Source of the DNA: Georgenia sp. TF02-10
Lineage (GTDB): Bacteria > Actinomycetota > Actinomycetes > Actinomycetales > Actinomycetaceae
Direction of reading: 5' to 3'
DNA: 64,000 nt
Assembly: GCF_022759505.1 (NCBI RefSeq)
Contig: NZ_CP094289.1
Span: forward strand, 1,922,001 to 1,986,000
The notes below the pieces were generated by a model. That model was not told the DNA's origin and ran no database searches. It saw nothing but the letters and a program-made list of their open reading frames with translations. The position numbers and the translations under genes are program-made. Of this stretch, positions 41,181 to 49,424 are shown piece after piece (the stretch's first letter is position 1; every line of letters starts with the position of its first letter).

Positions 41181-43973
41181 GTGACCGCCCTGGAGCCCGC
41201 CCGCCGGGCGCCCACCGCCAACGCCCCGACCGGCGCGTCGGCCCGCGACCTGGCCCGCGACCAGCGGCCGGCCGCCACCCCGGACCGGACCGTGCACATG
41301 GTCGGCCACGCCCACCTGGACCCGGTGTGGCTGTGGCCCTGGCAGGAGGGCTACCAGGAGGCGCGGGCGACCTTCTGGTCGGCGATCCACCGGATGGAGG
41401 AGTACCCCGACTTCGTCTTCACCTCCGACCAGGTCGTCCTGCTGTCCTGGGTGGAGGAGTCCGACCCCGAGCTGTTCGAGCGCATCCGGCAGCGCGTGGC
41501 GGAGGGCCGCTGGCAGGTGGTCGGCGGCTGGTGGGTGGAGCCGGACTGCAACATGCCGGCCGGGGAGTCCTTCGTCCGGCAGGGCCTGTACGGCCAGCGG
41601 TACCTGCGGGACCGGTTCGGGGTCACGGCCACCGTCGGCATGAACGCCGACCCGTTCGGGCACAACGCGATGCTCCCGCAGATCCTGCGCGGCCAGGGCA
41701 TGGACTCCTACTGCTTCCTGCGCCCCGCCCCGCACGAGCTCGCGCTGACCGACACGGCATTCTGGTGGGAGTCCCCGGACGGCTCCCGGGTGCTGGGCTA
41801 CCGCATCCCGCACGAGTACGGCAGCCCGCCCCGGGACGTCTCCGGCCAGGTGGACAAGGCGATGGCCGCCGTCGACCACCGGCTGGGGGACCTGATGGTC
41901 TTCTACGGCGTCGGCAACCACGGGGGCGGGCCGACCCGGGCCAACATCGAGTCGATCTACCGCTACGACCGGATGGGCACCTTCGGCCGGATGACGATGT
42001 CCTCCCCGCGCCGCTACTTCGACGACCTCCTCGCCCGCGACGGCGGGGCCGCCGTCGCCGACCTGCCGGTGTGGCGGTCGGACCTCCAGCACCACGCGCC
42101 CGGCTGCTACTCGGCCCACTCGGGCATCAAGGCCTGGCAGCGGCGCGCCCAGGCCGCCGTCCTCGCCGCCGAGCGGTGGGCCGCGGTCGGCGCCCTGGCG
42201 CACGGGCTGCCCTACCCGCGGCAGGAGCTGGAGCGGGCCTGGAAGCAGGTGCTGTTCAACCAGTTCCACGACATCCTGCCCGGCTCGGCGATCGAGCCGG
42301 CCTACGACGACGCCCGCGACCAGCTCGGCGAGGCGGTCGCCGTCGCCAAGCGCACCACCACCCTGGTGCACAACACCATCGCCCGGCAGGTCCGGATCCC
42401 CGTCGAGCCCGGGACCCAGCCCGTCCTGGTGCTCAACCCGCACCCCTGGCCGGTGCGGGCCGCCGTCGAGATGCAGTACGCGGTGCAGCCGACCGGGGTG
42501 CACGTGGTCGACGCCGACGGCGCCCGCGCCGTCTCCCAGCGGATCCAGTCCACCGCCACCACCGACGACAAGGGCCGCGGGGCGATCGTCTTCCAGGCCG
42601 AGGTGCCGCCGCTGGGCTACCGGCTCTACCGGATGCGGCCGGGCACGGCGCCGGTCGGGGGGTGGAGCGGCGCCGCGCCGGGCCGGCTGCGGGTCACCGA
42701 GACGCTGCTGGAGAACGACCACCTCCGCGTCACCCTCGACCCGGCCACCGGGTGGCTGAGCTCGCTGCTGGACAAGCGCACCGGGGTGGACCTCCTCGCC
42801 GGCGCGACCGGCGAGCACACCCAGGTCTGCGCCGACCCCACCGACACCTGGGGCCACCGGGTGGTGTCCTACGCCTGGCCCGGCGAGGCGATGCGGACCG
42901 TCCGGGTGGTGCGCCAGGAGGCCGGGCCGCTGCGCGGGCGCATCCGGGTGGAGCGCGCGTGGGGACGGTCCACGCTGGTCGAGGAGCTCATCCTCGGGCA
43001 CGACAGTCGGGCGGTGGAGGTGCGGGTGACGCTCGACTGGCGGGAGAAGGCACACCTGCTGAAGCTCCGGGTCCCCACCGCCCTGACCGACCCCACCGCC
43101 ACCTACGAGATCCCCTTCGGGTCGCTGGAGCGGCCGGTGGACGGGGCGGAGCAGCCCGCGCAGACCTGGGTCGACGTGACCGGCACCGCCAGCCGGGACG
43201 GGCGCCCGGTGCCCGCGGGGCTGGCCGTGGTCAACGACACCAAGCACGGCTTCGACGTCTCGCCCGGGGACGGCCCGGGCGACGGCTCGCCCGGGGACGG
43301 CCCGAGCATCGGCATCACCGCCGTGCGCAGCCCGGTCTACTCCTGGCACGACCCCCGTGAGCTCGACCCGGACGGCTTCTACTCCTACCAGGACCAGGGC
43401 GTGCAGCGCTTCCGCTACCAACTGGTCCCGCACGGCGGGGACTGGCGGGCCGCGGACCTGATGCGCCGCTCCGCCGAGCTCGGCGCCCCGGTGCGGGCCA
43501 TGCTGGAGAGCTTCCACGACGGCGCGCTGCCGGCGGCGACGTCCTTCGCCGCCGACGACGGCGGCCAGGTGATGGTCACCGCCGTCAAGGGCAGCGAGGA
43601 CGACGGCGCGGACGGAGCGGACCTCGTCGTCCGCGCCGTGGAGACCACCGGCCGGCCCGCCGACGCCCGGATCGCGCTGCCCCTGGTGGGCCGCACCCTG
43701 ACCACCCGGTTCGGGCCCAGCCAGATCCGCACCTTCCGCGTCCCGGCCCGCCCGGACCTGCCGGTGGAGGAGGTCGACCTTCTCGAGTGGCCACTGGCCG
43801 AGCCCGGCGCCCCGGTGCACGTCGAGCCGGCCGACGACGTCCGGCGCCGTCCGGCCCGGGACCGGCCCGGGCAGCCGGCGGACCGCGCCGCCTCCGACGT
43901 CACCGAGCCGGCCGAGCGCCTGGCCCCCGGCCAGCCCGACCAGGTCGAGCCCGACCAGGTCGGCGATGGCTGA
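41181..43973 (+). CDS. Glycoside hydrolase family 38 (alpha-mannosidase / MngB-like), short form
   Basis: 930 residues from a GTG with GGAGGAG 7 nt upstream. The catalytic domain starts near residue 38: VHMVGHAHLDPVWLWPWQEG, GGWWVEPDCNMPAGESFVRQ and VGMNADPFGHNAMLPQ with nucleophile Asp157. YGVGNHGGGPTRANIE and QFHDILPGSAIEPAYDDA follow. It lacks the long N-terminal beta domain of its neighbour, so the two are distinct paralogues and may prefer different linkages. The C-terminal beta domains contain a short repeat PGDG(P/S). The stop lies inside the next gene's start (ATGGCTGA). Confidence 0.93.
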   Translation: MTALEPARRAPTANAPTGASARDLARDQRPAATPDRTVHMVGHAHLDPVWLWPWQEGYQEARATFWSAIHRMEEYPDFVFTSDQVVLLSWVEESDPELFERIRQRVAEGRWQVVGGWWVEPDCNMPAGESFVRQGLYGQRYLRDRFGVTATVGMNADPFGHNAMLPQILRGQGMDSYCFLRPAPHELALTDTAFWWESPDGSRVLGYRIPHEYGSPPRDVSGQVDKAMAAVDHRLGDLMVFYGVGNHGGGPTRANIESIYRYDRMGTFGRMTMSSPRRYFDDLLARDGGAAVADLPVWRSDLQHHAPGCYSAHSGIKAWQRRAQAAVLAAERWAAVGALAHGLPYPRQELERAWKQVLFNQFHDILPGSAIEPAYDDARDQLGEAVAVAKRTTTLVHNTIARQVRIPVEPGTQPVLVLNPHPWPVRAAVEMQYAVQPTGVHVVDADGARAVSQRIQSTATTDDKGRGAIVFQAEVPPLGYRLYRMRPGTAPVGGWSGAAPGRLRVTETLLENDHLRVTLDPATGWLSSLLDKRTGVDLLAGATGEHTQVCADPTDTWGHRVVSYAWPGEAMRTVRVVRQEAGPLRGRIRVERAWGRSTLVEELILGHDSRAVEVRVTLDWREKAHLLKLRVPTALTDPTATYEIPFGSLERPVDGAEQPAQTWVDVTGTASRDGRPVPAGLAVVNDTKHGFDVSPGDGPGDGSPGDGPSIGITAVRSPVYSWHDPRELDPDGFYSYQDQGVQRFRYQLVPHGGDWRAADLMRRSAELGAPVRAMLESFHDGALPAATSFAADDGGQVMVTAVKGSEDDGADGADLVVRAVETTGRPADARIALPLVGRTLTTRFGPSQIRTFRVPARPDLPVEEVDLLEWPLAEPGAPVHVEPADDVRRRPARDRPGQPADRAASDVTEPAERLAPGQPDQVEPDQVGDG

Positions 43974-46161
43974 GCCCGGGGCGCCCGCCCGGCTGGTCGT
44001 GGAGATCGTCCGCCCGTCCCGGGCGAGCGTCCCCGTCCCGCTCCGCCGGTGCGGCTCGGAAGGCGGCGAGACCGCCGATGGGGGCCGCGCCGTCGACCAG
44101 GATGACGAAGCCGCGGCCACCGGTGCGCTCGACCCTGCCGGCGCGGGTGCGCTCGACCCTGCTGGCGCGGGTGCGCTCGACCCCGCCGGCCCGGCTGCGC
44201 TCGACGTCGCCGGCGCGGGTGCGCTCGACCCCGCCGGCCCGGCTGCGCTCGACGTCGCCGGCCCGGGTGCGCTCGACGTCGCCGGCCCGGGTGCGCTCGA
44301 CGTCGGCGCCCCGCCGGGCCGGTTCCACGGCACCGCGGCGGGCTTCACCGTGGGCGCCGCCCTCGGGCCCCCCGCCGGCGCCGACGGGCGCACCCTCGAG
44401 CTTGACGTGCACTACGAGGGCGAGGAGGTCACCGAGGCCACCGTGCGGCTGCGGGCCGAGACCCCCGCCCGGGACCCGTGGTGGCTCATCCCCGGCCTGT
44501 TCTACGGCGAGAACCGGCCCGAGGGGTGCGACCGGATCTTTCCCCGCTTCGCCGTCGGCGCCGACGACCCGGCAGGGATGGTGAGCTGCCGCTGGGAGTT
44601 CCGGGCCGACCGCGCCGCCACCCCGGCGGTCTTCGCCTGGGGCGGCGGCGGCGGCGTGGCCCTGCTCACCGCCGAGACCAGCCCGCTGGGTACCTCCGGG
44701 CTCGGGCTCGCTCACGAGGAGCAGACCGGCAGCGCCAGCGTCAGCCTGCTCTTCCCCTATCGGGAGACCCCGGTGACGTACTACGGCTCCGCGCAGCCGC
44801 TGCCCGCCCAGGTGGCCGGGCACCGGTGGCGGCCGGGGGAGCGGGTCCGCCTCGAGGCGCGCGCGTACTCCCTAGGCGGCGACCGGCACGCCTACGCCCC
44901 GATCCTGCGGGCGGAGCACGCCCGGCAGCGGCACGAGGCGGGCGTGCAGCCGTGGGTGAGCATCCCGGAGGCGGCCGACCTCACCGCCCACGGCCTGCTC
45001 ACCTGGCACTACGACCCGGACCCGGGGGTGCTGCTGGAGACCGTCGGGTTCGACCGGGAGGTCACCGGCCGGGACGGCCGGCCGGTGGACCGCCAGGCGA
45101 TGCACGTGGCCTGGATCAGCGGGATCCCGTGGGCCTACGCCCTGCTCGCCCACGGCCGGCGCACCGGCCGGGCCGCGGAGGTCGAGGCCGCCCGGTCCGT
45201 CATCGACCACGTCTGCGCGAACCTGGCCCCGGCGGGGACCTTCTGGGGCCGGTGGGACCGCGCCCTCGGGTGGCGGGCGAGCTGGAGCCCGATCCCGGAC
45301 GGCCTGCACCAGCGGACCCTGGCCGAGGCCACCCTGTTCCTCCTGCGGGCCCTGGACCTGGAGGGCCCGGGCCGGGCGGCGCCGTCGTGGACGGCCGCCG
45401 CCCGTGCCAACCTGCGGGCCGCCGTGCGCCACCAGCGCGCCGACGGCAACCTCGGCTCGGTCGTGCATGCCCGGACCGGGGAGGTGCTCTCCTGGCGCGG
45501 GGCGTCCGGGCTCACCTGGGTCGCCGCGCTCGCGGAGGCGGGCGGTCTGGACGACGACGGCGCCTGCCTGGCGGCCGCGGTCCGGGCGGGGGAGTACTAC
45601 GCGTCCTTCGTCGAGGCCGAGTTCATCAACGGCGCGCCGGAGGACGTCGACCTGGCGCCGACCGCCGAGGATGGGTACGCCGCGGTGATGGCGTACGTGG
45701 CGCTGCACCGGCGCACCGGCGCGCCGCGGTGGCTGGACCTGGCCCGCCGGGCGGCCGACTGGATGCTCACCTTCCGCTACACCTACGACGTGCGGTTCGA
45801 CCCGCGCACCCTGCTCGGCGCCTACGGCTTCGCCACCCGGGGGGCGGACCAGGCCTCGGTGTCCAACCAGCACCTGGGCGCGTACGGCCTGGTGTGCACG
45901 AGCGAGCTCGTGGAGCTGTCCGTGGCGCTCGGCGACCCGCACTACGCCGAGCGGGCGATGGAGACGCTGGCCTGCTTCCGCCAGTTCGTCGCCCGGCAGG
46001 ACGGGGACTTCAACGCCTACCGCGGCATGGTGACCGAGCGGTACTACCACACCACCTGCTTCCAGCCGAAGGGCATGCTGCTGACCCTCTCGCACGCCTG
46101 GAGCGTGGGGGTGCTGCTGCTGGCCTGCGAGCAGGCGCTCGCCGCCGACCGGCCCGCCTGA
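43966..46161 (+). CDS. (alpha/alpha)6-barrel (six-hairpin) glycosidase-like protein
   Basis: 731 residues; start overlaps the GH38 stop by 8 bp, so it is coupled to it. Residues 53-116 are eight copies of an 8-residue repeat (GALDPAGP type). A beta domain (to about 330) contains WWLIPGLFYGENRPEGCDRIFPRF. The helical barrel follows with HVAWISGIPWAYALLAHGRR, FWGRWDRALGWRASWSPIPDG, VEAEFINGAPEDVDLAPTAEDGYAA and ERYYHTTCFQPKGML. This resembles six-hairpin glycosidases, with acidic residues (E, D, D near 550-565) as candidate catalytic groups. I cannot assign a family. Being cytoplasmic and coupled to a mannosidase, it may remove another residue of the same glycan. Confidence 0.65.
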   Translation: MAEPGAPARLVVEIVRPSRASVPVPLRRCGSEGGETADGGRAVDQDDEAAATGALDPAGAGALDPAGAGALDPAGPAALDVAGAGALDPAGPAALDVAGPGALDVAGPGALDVGAPPGRFHGTAAGFTVGAALGPPAGADGRTLELDVHYEGEEVTEATVRLRAETPARDPWWLIPGLFYGENRPEGCDRIFPRFAVGADDPAGMVSCRWEFRADRAATPAVFAWGGGGGVALLTAETSPLGTSGLGLAHEEQTGSASVSLLFPYRETPVTYYGSAQPLPAQVAGHRWRPGERVRLEARAYSLGGDRHAYAPILRAEHARQRHEAGVQPWVSIPEAADLTAHGLLTWHYDPDPGVLLETVGFDREVTGRDGRPVDRQAMHVAWISGIPWAYALLAHGRRTGRAAEVEAARSVIDHVCANLAPAGTFWGRWDRALGWRASWSPIPDGLHQRTLAEATLFLLRALDLEGPGRAAPSWTAAARANLRAAVRHQRADGNLGSVVHARTGEVLSWRGASGLTWVAALAEAGGLDDDGACLAAAVRAGEYYASFVEAEFINGAPEDVDLAPTAEDGYAAVMAYVALHRRTGAPRWLDLARRAADWMLTFRYTYDVRFDPRTLLGAYGFATRGADQASVSNQHLGAYGLVCTSELVELSVALGDPHYAERAMETLACFRQFVARQDGDFNAYRGMVTERYYHTTCFQPKGMLLTLSHAWSVGVLLLACEQALAADRPA
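44122..44313 (+). repeat. 24-bp coding tandem repeat, 8 copies
   Basis: Eight contiguous 24-bp units begin at 44122, 44146, 44170, 44194, 44218, 44242, 44266 and 44290. Each begins GGTGCGCTCGAC or GGCTGCGCTCGAC-like sequence and encodes G-A-L-D-(P/V)-A-G-(A/P). The array inserts about 64 residues in the N-terminal domain of the six-hairpin protein. Confidence 0.95.
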
Positions 46162-46362
46162 CCGGGGCGGCGGCAGCTCGGCGGGCCGGGCCTGCTCGGC
46201 CAGCTGGAGGGCAGCCGGCGCCGCCCGTCGTCGGCAGGTGTGACCTTGTCCGGTGAATGATGCGGTTCTTCCGGTGCCTTTGGGCGGCCTCCGCTCCCGG
46301 GATAGCAGCGGACGGAGCCCTGCGAGGCAAGTGTTTCGTAAGCCGGTCCCCGGCCGGCAGTG

Positions 46363-46383
46363 TGCTACCGGTACCGCTACCGT
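46363..46383 (+). promoter_or_regulatory. Palindrome and -10 element of the VapB-type antitoxin gene
   Basis: GTGCTACCGGTACCGC contains the perfect palindrome TACCGGTA (46366-46373), and TACCGT (46378-46383) lies 6 nt before the ATG. Ribbon-helix-helix antitoxins usually bind palindromes in their own promoters, so this is a likely autoregulatory site with a leaderless start. Confidence 0.55.
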
Positions 46384-46389
46384 CGCTGC

Positions 46390-46620
46390 ATGGCGGCGCT
46401 TCACGTGCGGAACCTGCCGGAGTCAGTGGTGACCGCTCTGCGGCAGCGAGCCGCCAGGAACGGCCAGTCGGTTCAGCAGGAGATCAGGCAGATCCTGGAG
46501 GCAGCCGTGTCCGAGCCAGCATCTCACGAGGTTCCCGGCCCAGTCCGCCTCACCACGGTGCGAGCTGCGACTACGTCCACCTGGGGCCGGGAGGAGATGT
46601 ATGGCGACGCCGGTCGCTGA
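46390..46620 (+). CDS. VapB/FitA-type ribbon-helix-helix antitoxin
   Basis: 76 residues from the ATG at 46390. MAALHVRNLPESVVTALRQR followed by AARNGQSVQQEIRQILEAAV is the ribbon-helix-helix DNA-binding fold of FitA/VapB antitoxins. The C-terminal ~28 residues would neutralise the toxin. The toxin reading frame begins at 46601, inside this gene, which is the normal arrangement, but it is frameshifted. The antitoxin frame is intact. Confidence 0.85.
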   Translation: MAALHVRNLPESVVTALRQRAARNGQSVQQEIRQILEAAVSEPASHEVPGPVRLTTVRAATTSTWGREEMYGDAGR

Positions 46621-46806
46621 CCGCGCTGTTCTCGGCACGAACGTACTTCTTGCGGCAACGACGAGGCGCGGCACGAGCACGAGCAGGCGACAGCAGCGCT
46701 GAACGCGTGGCCGGCAGCCGGAACGGTGCTTGCACCGGCGCGCAGATCCTGCGCGAGGACCTCGTCGAAGCCCGTCCAGAACCCCCGTGTCGTCGACGTC
46801 ACATGA
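46601..46806 (+). pseudogene. VapC-type PIN-domain toxin remnant, frameshifted
   Basis: An ATG with GGGAGGAG upstream starts ATPVADRAVLGTNVLLAAT, which is the PIN-domain N-terminus, although the usual catalytic Asp of LDTN is Gly. After one missing base the frame changes to EARHEHEQATAALNAWPAAG. A second change leads to GAQILREDLVEARP, the next conserved PIN block. The unshifted frame stops after about 33 residues. The 3' half of a normal ~130-residue toxin is absent. The toxin is therefore inactive and the antitoxin is an orphan. Confidence 0.8.
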
Positions 46807-46997
46807 CCCCGAGCCGTAAATCCAGCGTCGGAAGAACGCCGCCGTCCGGGATCGGAAGTCACACCGCCGGCCGTTGCCCGTCGCGGGTCGGCGGTTGCTC
46901 CTCTCCGCCGCCGGGATGCGCCGGCGCGGCCGCCGGCCCACCCTAGAGGCCAACGGCCGCGCCGCACCGCGGCCGGCCCGTCCATGGAAGGAGCGAC

Positions 46998-47276
46998 ATG
47001 GCGTCCGAGACGAGCACCACCACCGACCACGACGAGATCCGCACCTGGGTGGAGCAGCACCAGGGGCGGCCCGCCCGGGTGCGCGGCACGGAGGACGGCG
47101 GGTCCGCCGGCGTGCTGCGGATCGACTTCCCCGGCGGTGCCGGGCAGGACCAGCTCGAGCACATCGGCTGGGACGAGTGGTTCGAGACCTTCGACGAGCG
47201 CAACCTCGCGTTCCTGTACCAGCAGCACAAGGCCAGCGGCGAGGACAGCACCTTCTTCAAGCTGGTGAGCCGCTGA
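46998..47276 (+). CDS. Small conserved acidic protein of unknown function
   Basis: 92 residues with AAGGAG 6 nt before the ATG. DHDEIRTWVEQHQGRPARVRG is followed by LRIDFPGGAGQDQLEHIGWDEWFETFDERNLAFLYQ. The pattern is one I recognise from short bacterial proteins sometimes labelled 1,4-alpha-glucan branching enzyme by mistake; it has no hydrolase domain. Probably a small globular cytoplasmic protein. Function unknown. Confidence 0.75.
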   Translation: MASETSTTTDHDEIRTWVEQHQGRPARVRGTEDGGSAGVLRIDFPGGAGQDQLEHIGWDEWFETFDERNLAFLYQQHKASGEDSTFFKLVSR

Positions 47277-47388
47277 GGCTCCGGCTGCACGGAGACGTGC
47301 GGTCACCCTCCCGGGTTGAGACCGTGGGAGGCGATCACCGCACCGGCGTCTCGATCGTTCCGGGCTCGAGGGCCTTGCCCGGCGTGCG

Positions 47389-47994
47389 CTACCCCTCGAC
47401 GCCCGGGACGAGAGTCGCCCGGTCCCGCCAGGCGCGCTCCCATCGGCGCGTCATCAACGGGTATACGATCAGGTATCGAATCGGCTTGATCGCGGCCATG
47501 TACGCCCGGCCGAACCGACCGTTGGGCTTGACCAGAGCCGCCATTCGTAGCTCGAACTCGCCGTTGCCGGTCGCCACCCAGCCGAGGTGCAGGAGGTCAT
47601 GGACCGTCTTGTTGGCCAGTTCCTGGACGCATTCGTTCTGCAGGAGGTAGACGGGCGTGAACGGGATGTTGGGGTCCTTCGGGCCGGTCGGGGCATCGCG
47701 AAGGTCCGCCGGCAGCCGCTCGCGCAGCGACCGGACGCGGGCGCCGATGGCCTGTCCGGCATCCTCCCAGCCGAACAGGGCGCCGAGCTTCCAGCGCACG
47801 GCGAACAGGAATCGGGTCAGCACGTCGACGCGCCCAGGCTTGTTGGACGCCATCAGCGCGGCGAGCATCGTCGGGAAGTCATCAGGTCCGGCACCGGGGG
47901 TGCGGAAGGACCAGACGTCCTCGATCCGGAAGTCCGGCGCGATCTCGTGGATCCGCCACGGCTGCTCCGTGTGCGCTGCGGGCGGGATCCTCAT
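47389..47994 (-). CDS. DUF2867 family protein
   Basis: 201 residues. WRIHEIAPDFRIEDVWSFRTPG at the start, RFLFAVRWKLGALFGWE in the middle and ELANKTVHDLLHLGWV towards the end match the DUF2867 family. These genes are often next to, or fused with, NAD(P)-binding proteins. Its ATG overlaps the stop of a short upstream frame (47991-48116, ATGA) that looks like the start of just such a protein. Function unknown. Confidence 0.82.
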   Translation of the reverse strand: MRIPPAAHTEQPWRIHEIAPDFRIEDVWSFRTPGAGPDDFPTMLAALMASNKPGRVDVLTRFLFAVRWKLGALFGWEDAGQAIGARVRSLRERLPADLRDAPTGPKDPNIPFTPVYLLQNECVQELANKTVHDLLHLGWVATGNGEFELRMAALVKPNGRFGRAYMAAIKPIRYLIVYPLMTRRWERAWRDRATLVPGVEG

Positions 47995-48116
47995 GGTCGC
48001 GGTGCCCCTGTCGCGCTACCGCCGACGACAGCGACCACTTCGTGGCCGGCACGCTGCAGGAGTCGAGCCACGGGGTGCGCAGCCGGTTCGGTGGTCCGGC
48101 CGATGAGAACGTTCAT
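47991..48116 (-). pseudogene. Truncated NAD(P)-binding Rossmann protein remnant
   Basis: A 41-codon frame with a good GGGAGG ribosome-binding site reads MNVLIGRTTEPAAHPVARLL and ends QRAGHEVVAVVGGSATGAP. It resembles the first beta-alpha-beta unit of SDR/NmrA-like proteins (usually GATG..G..VV..LL..GHEV.A), but the glycine-rich loop is changed and the rest is missing. It overlaps the DUF2867 start and may survive only as a leader peptide that aids its translation. Confidence 0.55.
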
Positions 48117-48299
48117 CCGGTTCCTCCCTTCACCCTCGCAACACGGTAAGGACGAGCGCAGCGGCCCGCATGTGGCAGCCAGGCACAGCGGGCGGGCCGG
48201 GCTCGGCGACGCCAGGTGGTGAGCCGGCGACCAGCCCGACCGCGCCGCCCGTGCCGACGACGAGGTGGTCCGGGCACGCCTGGCGGACCGCTCGCCGCC

Positions 48300-48449
48300 C
48301 GACCGCACCGTGACCTCGCCGGCATCGCCGCGGATCTCGGTTACACCGACCACTCACACCTCGCGCGGGACGTCTGCGCCGTCGCCGCCGTCGCCGCCGT
48401 CACCCCGAGCAGCTACCGGCGCGACATCGCGGGACTCCACGGCGCCTGA
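48300..48449 (+). pseudogene. C-terminal remnant of an AraC-family regulator
   Basis: The frame ending at 48449 contains DLAGIAADLGYTDHSHLARD, followed by VTPSSYRRDIAGL. This is the second helix-turn-helix of AraC-type regulators, preceded by out-of-frame sequence and interrupted by a GTCGCCGCC slippage-type duplication near 48380. No N-terminal half is present. It appears to be a decayed gene end. Confidence 0.65.
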
Positions 48450-48497
48450 CTTCCCCCGTGGTTCGGCATGTGGCCCCGGCACGGTGCCGGGTCCGGT

Positions 48498-49424
48498 TCA
48501 CGCCCCGGCGGCTGCCTCCGCCGTGGCGTCGTCGGCCCCGCCGGGTGCGCCCGAGGCCCGCACGGGCACCACCGCCACGACCGGCGCACGGTGCAGCACG
48601 CCCTGGCTGACCGAGCCCAGCAGGAGGCCGGCCAGCCCGGCGTGCCCGCGGCTGCCCATCACGAGCAGGGAGGCGTCCGCGGCCGCCCGCACCAGCGCCT
48701 CGACGGGTGGCTCCGCCGGCTGGTGCAGCTCGACCGGGACGTCGGGGTAGCGCTGCCGCCACTCCCGCAGGAGTTCCTGGGCGCCCTCGTCGGCGCGCCG
48801 GTCCGCCTCGCCCAGCAGCTCCCGTCCGGCGTCGCTGATCAGGGCGGTCGCCTCGCCGCGCCGGGTGGCGTGGACCAGGCGGACGCTCGTGCCCCGCCGG
48901 CGCGCGTCGTCCGCCGCGTACCGCATGACCTCCGCGGCGCCGTCGGCGGGGTCCACGCCGACGGCGACCGGCCCGTCCGGCGCCCCCGGCCCACCGCGGA
49001 CGACGACGACCGGCCCGGCGGCGAGCGCGGCGGCCTTCTGGGACACGGACCCGACCAGGGTGGCGGTGAGCCGGCCCAGCCCGCGGGCGCCGACGACGAC
49101 GAGCGCCGCCTGGGAAGAGGCGCGGACGAGCTCGGCGGCGGGATCGCCGAGGACCGCGGCGGCGGTGACCGGGATGTCGGGGTGGTCCCGGCGCAGCCGC
49201 TCGGCGGCTTCCTCGGCGAGCCGCTCGCCCGCGCTGAGCAGGCCCTCGGGCGCGGTCACGTCGTAGGCGCGCACGTACGCCGGCCATGGGATGGCGGCGA
49301 GCAGGTGCACGCCAGTCTGGCGCCGGCGGGCCTCCCCGACCGCCCAGTCCGCGGCGGTGGCCGCCCCCGCCGAGCCGTCGGTCCCGACGACGACCTTGCC
49401 CGTCTCTGCATCGGTGGACGCCAT
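48498..49424 (-). CDS. Universal stress protein with two UspA domains
   Basis: 308 residues from the ATG at 49424 (MASTDAETGKVVVGTDGSAG). Domain 1 (about 10-145) ends with LVVVGARGLGRLTATLVGSVSQKAAALA, the ATP-binding GxxGx9GS motif. Domain 2 (about 155-295) ends LLVMGSRGHAGLAGLLLGSVSQGVLHRAPVVAVV. Tandem Usp proteins are common in actinobacteria and bind ATP during dormancy, hypoxia or other stress. Upstream in-frame starts give only low-complexity sequence. It is divergent from the GlgC-like gene. Confidence 0.93.
   Translation of the reverse strand: MASTDAETGKVVVGTDGSAGAATAADWAVGEARRRQTGVHLLAAIPWPAYVRAYDVTAPEGLLSAGERLAEEAAERLRRDHPDIPVTAAAVLGDPAAELVRASSQAALVVVGARGLGRLTATLVGSVSQKAAALAAGPVVVVRGGPGAPDGPVAVGVDPADGAAEVMRYAADDARRRGTSVRLVHATRRGEATALISDAGRELLGEADRRADEGAQELLREWRQRYPDVPVELHQPAEPPVEALVRAAADASLLVMGSRGHAGLAGLLLGSVSQGVLHRAPVVAVVPVRASGAPGGADDATAEAAAGA

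Noticed and set aside
44122-44313. 24-bp repeats as a CRISPR-like or recombination array
   Set aside because: Units are contiguous without spacers and stay in frame inside a coding sequence.
48117-48299. Complete AraC regulator gene
   Set aside because: Only the last helix-turn-helix is recognisable, in a frame without a start, upstream residues are out of frame, and no ligand domain is present.
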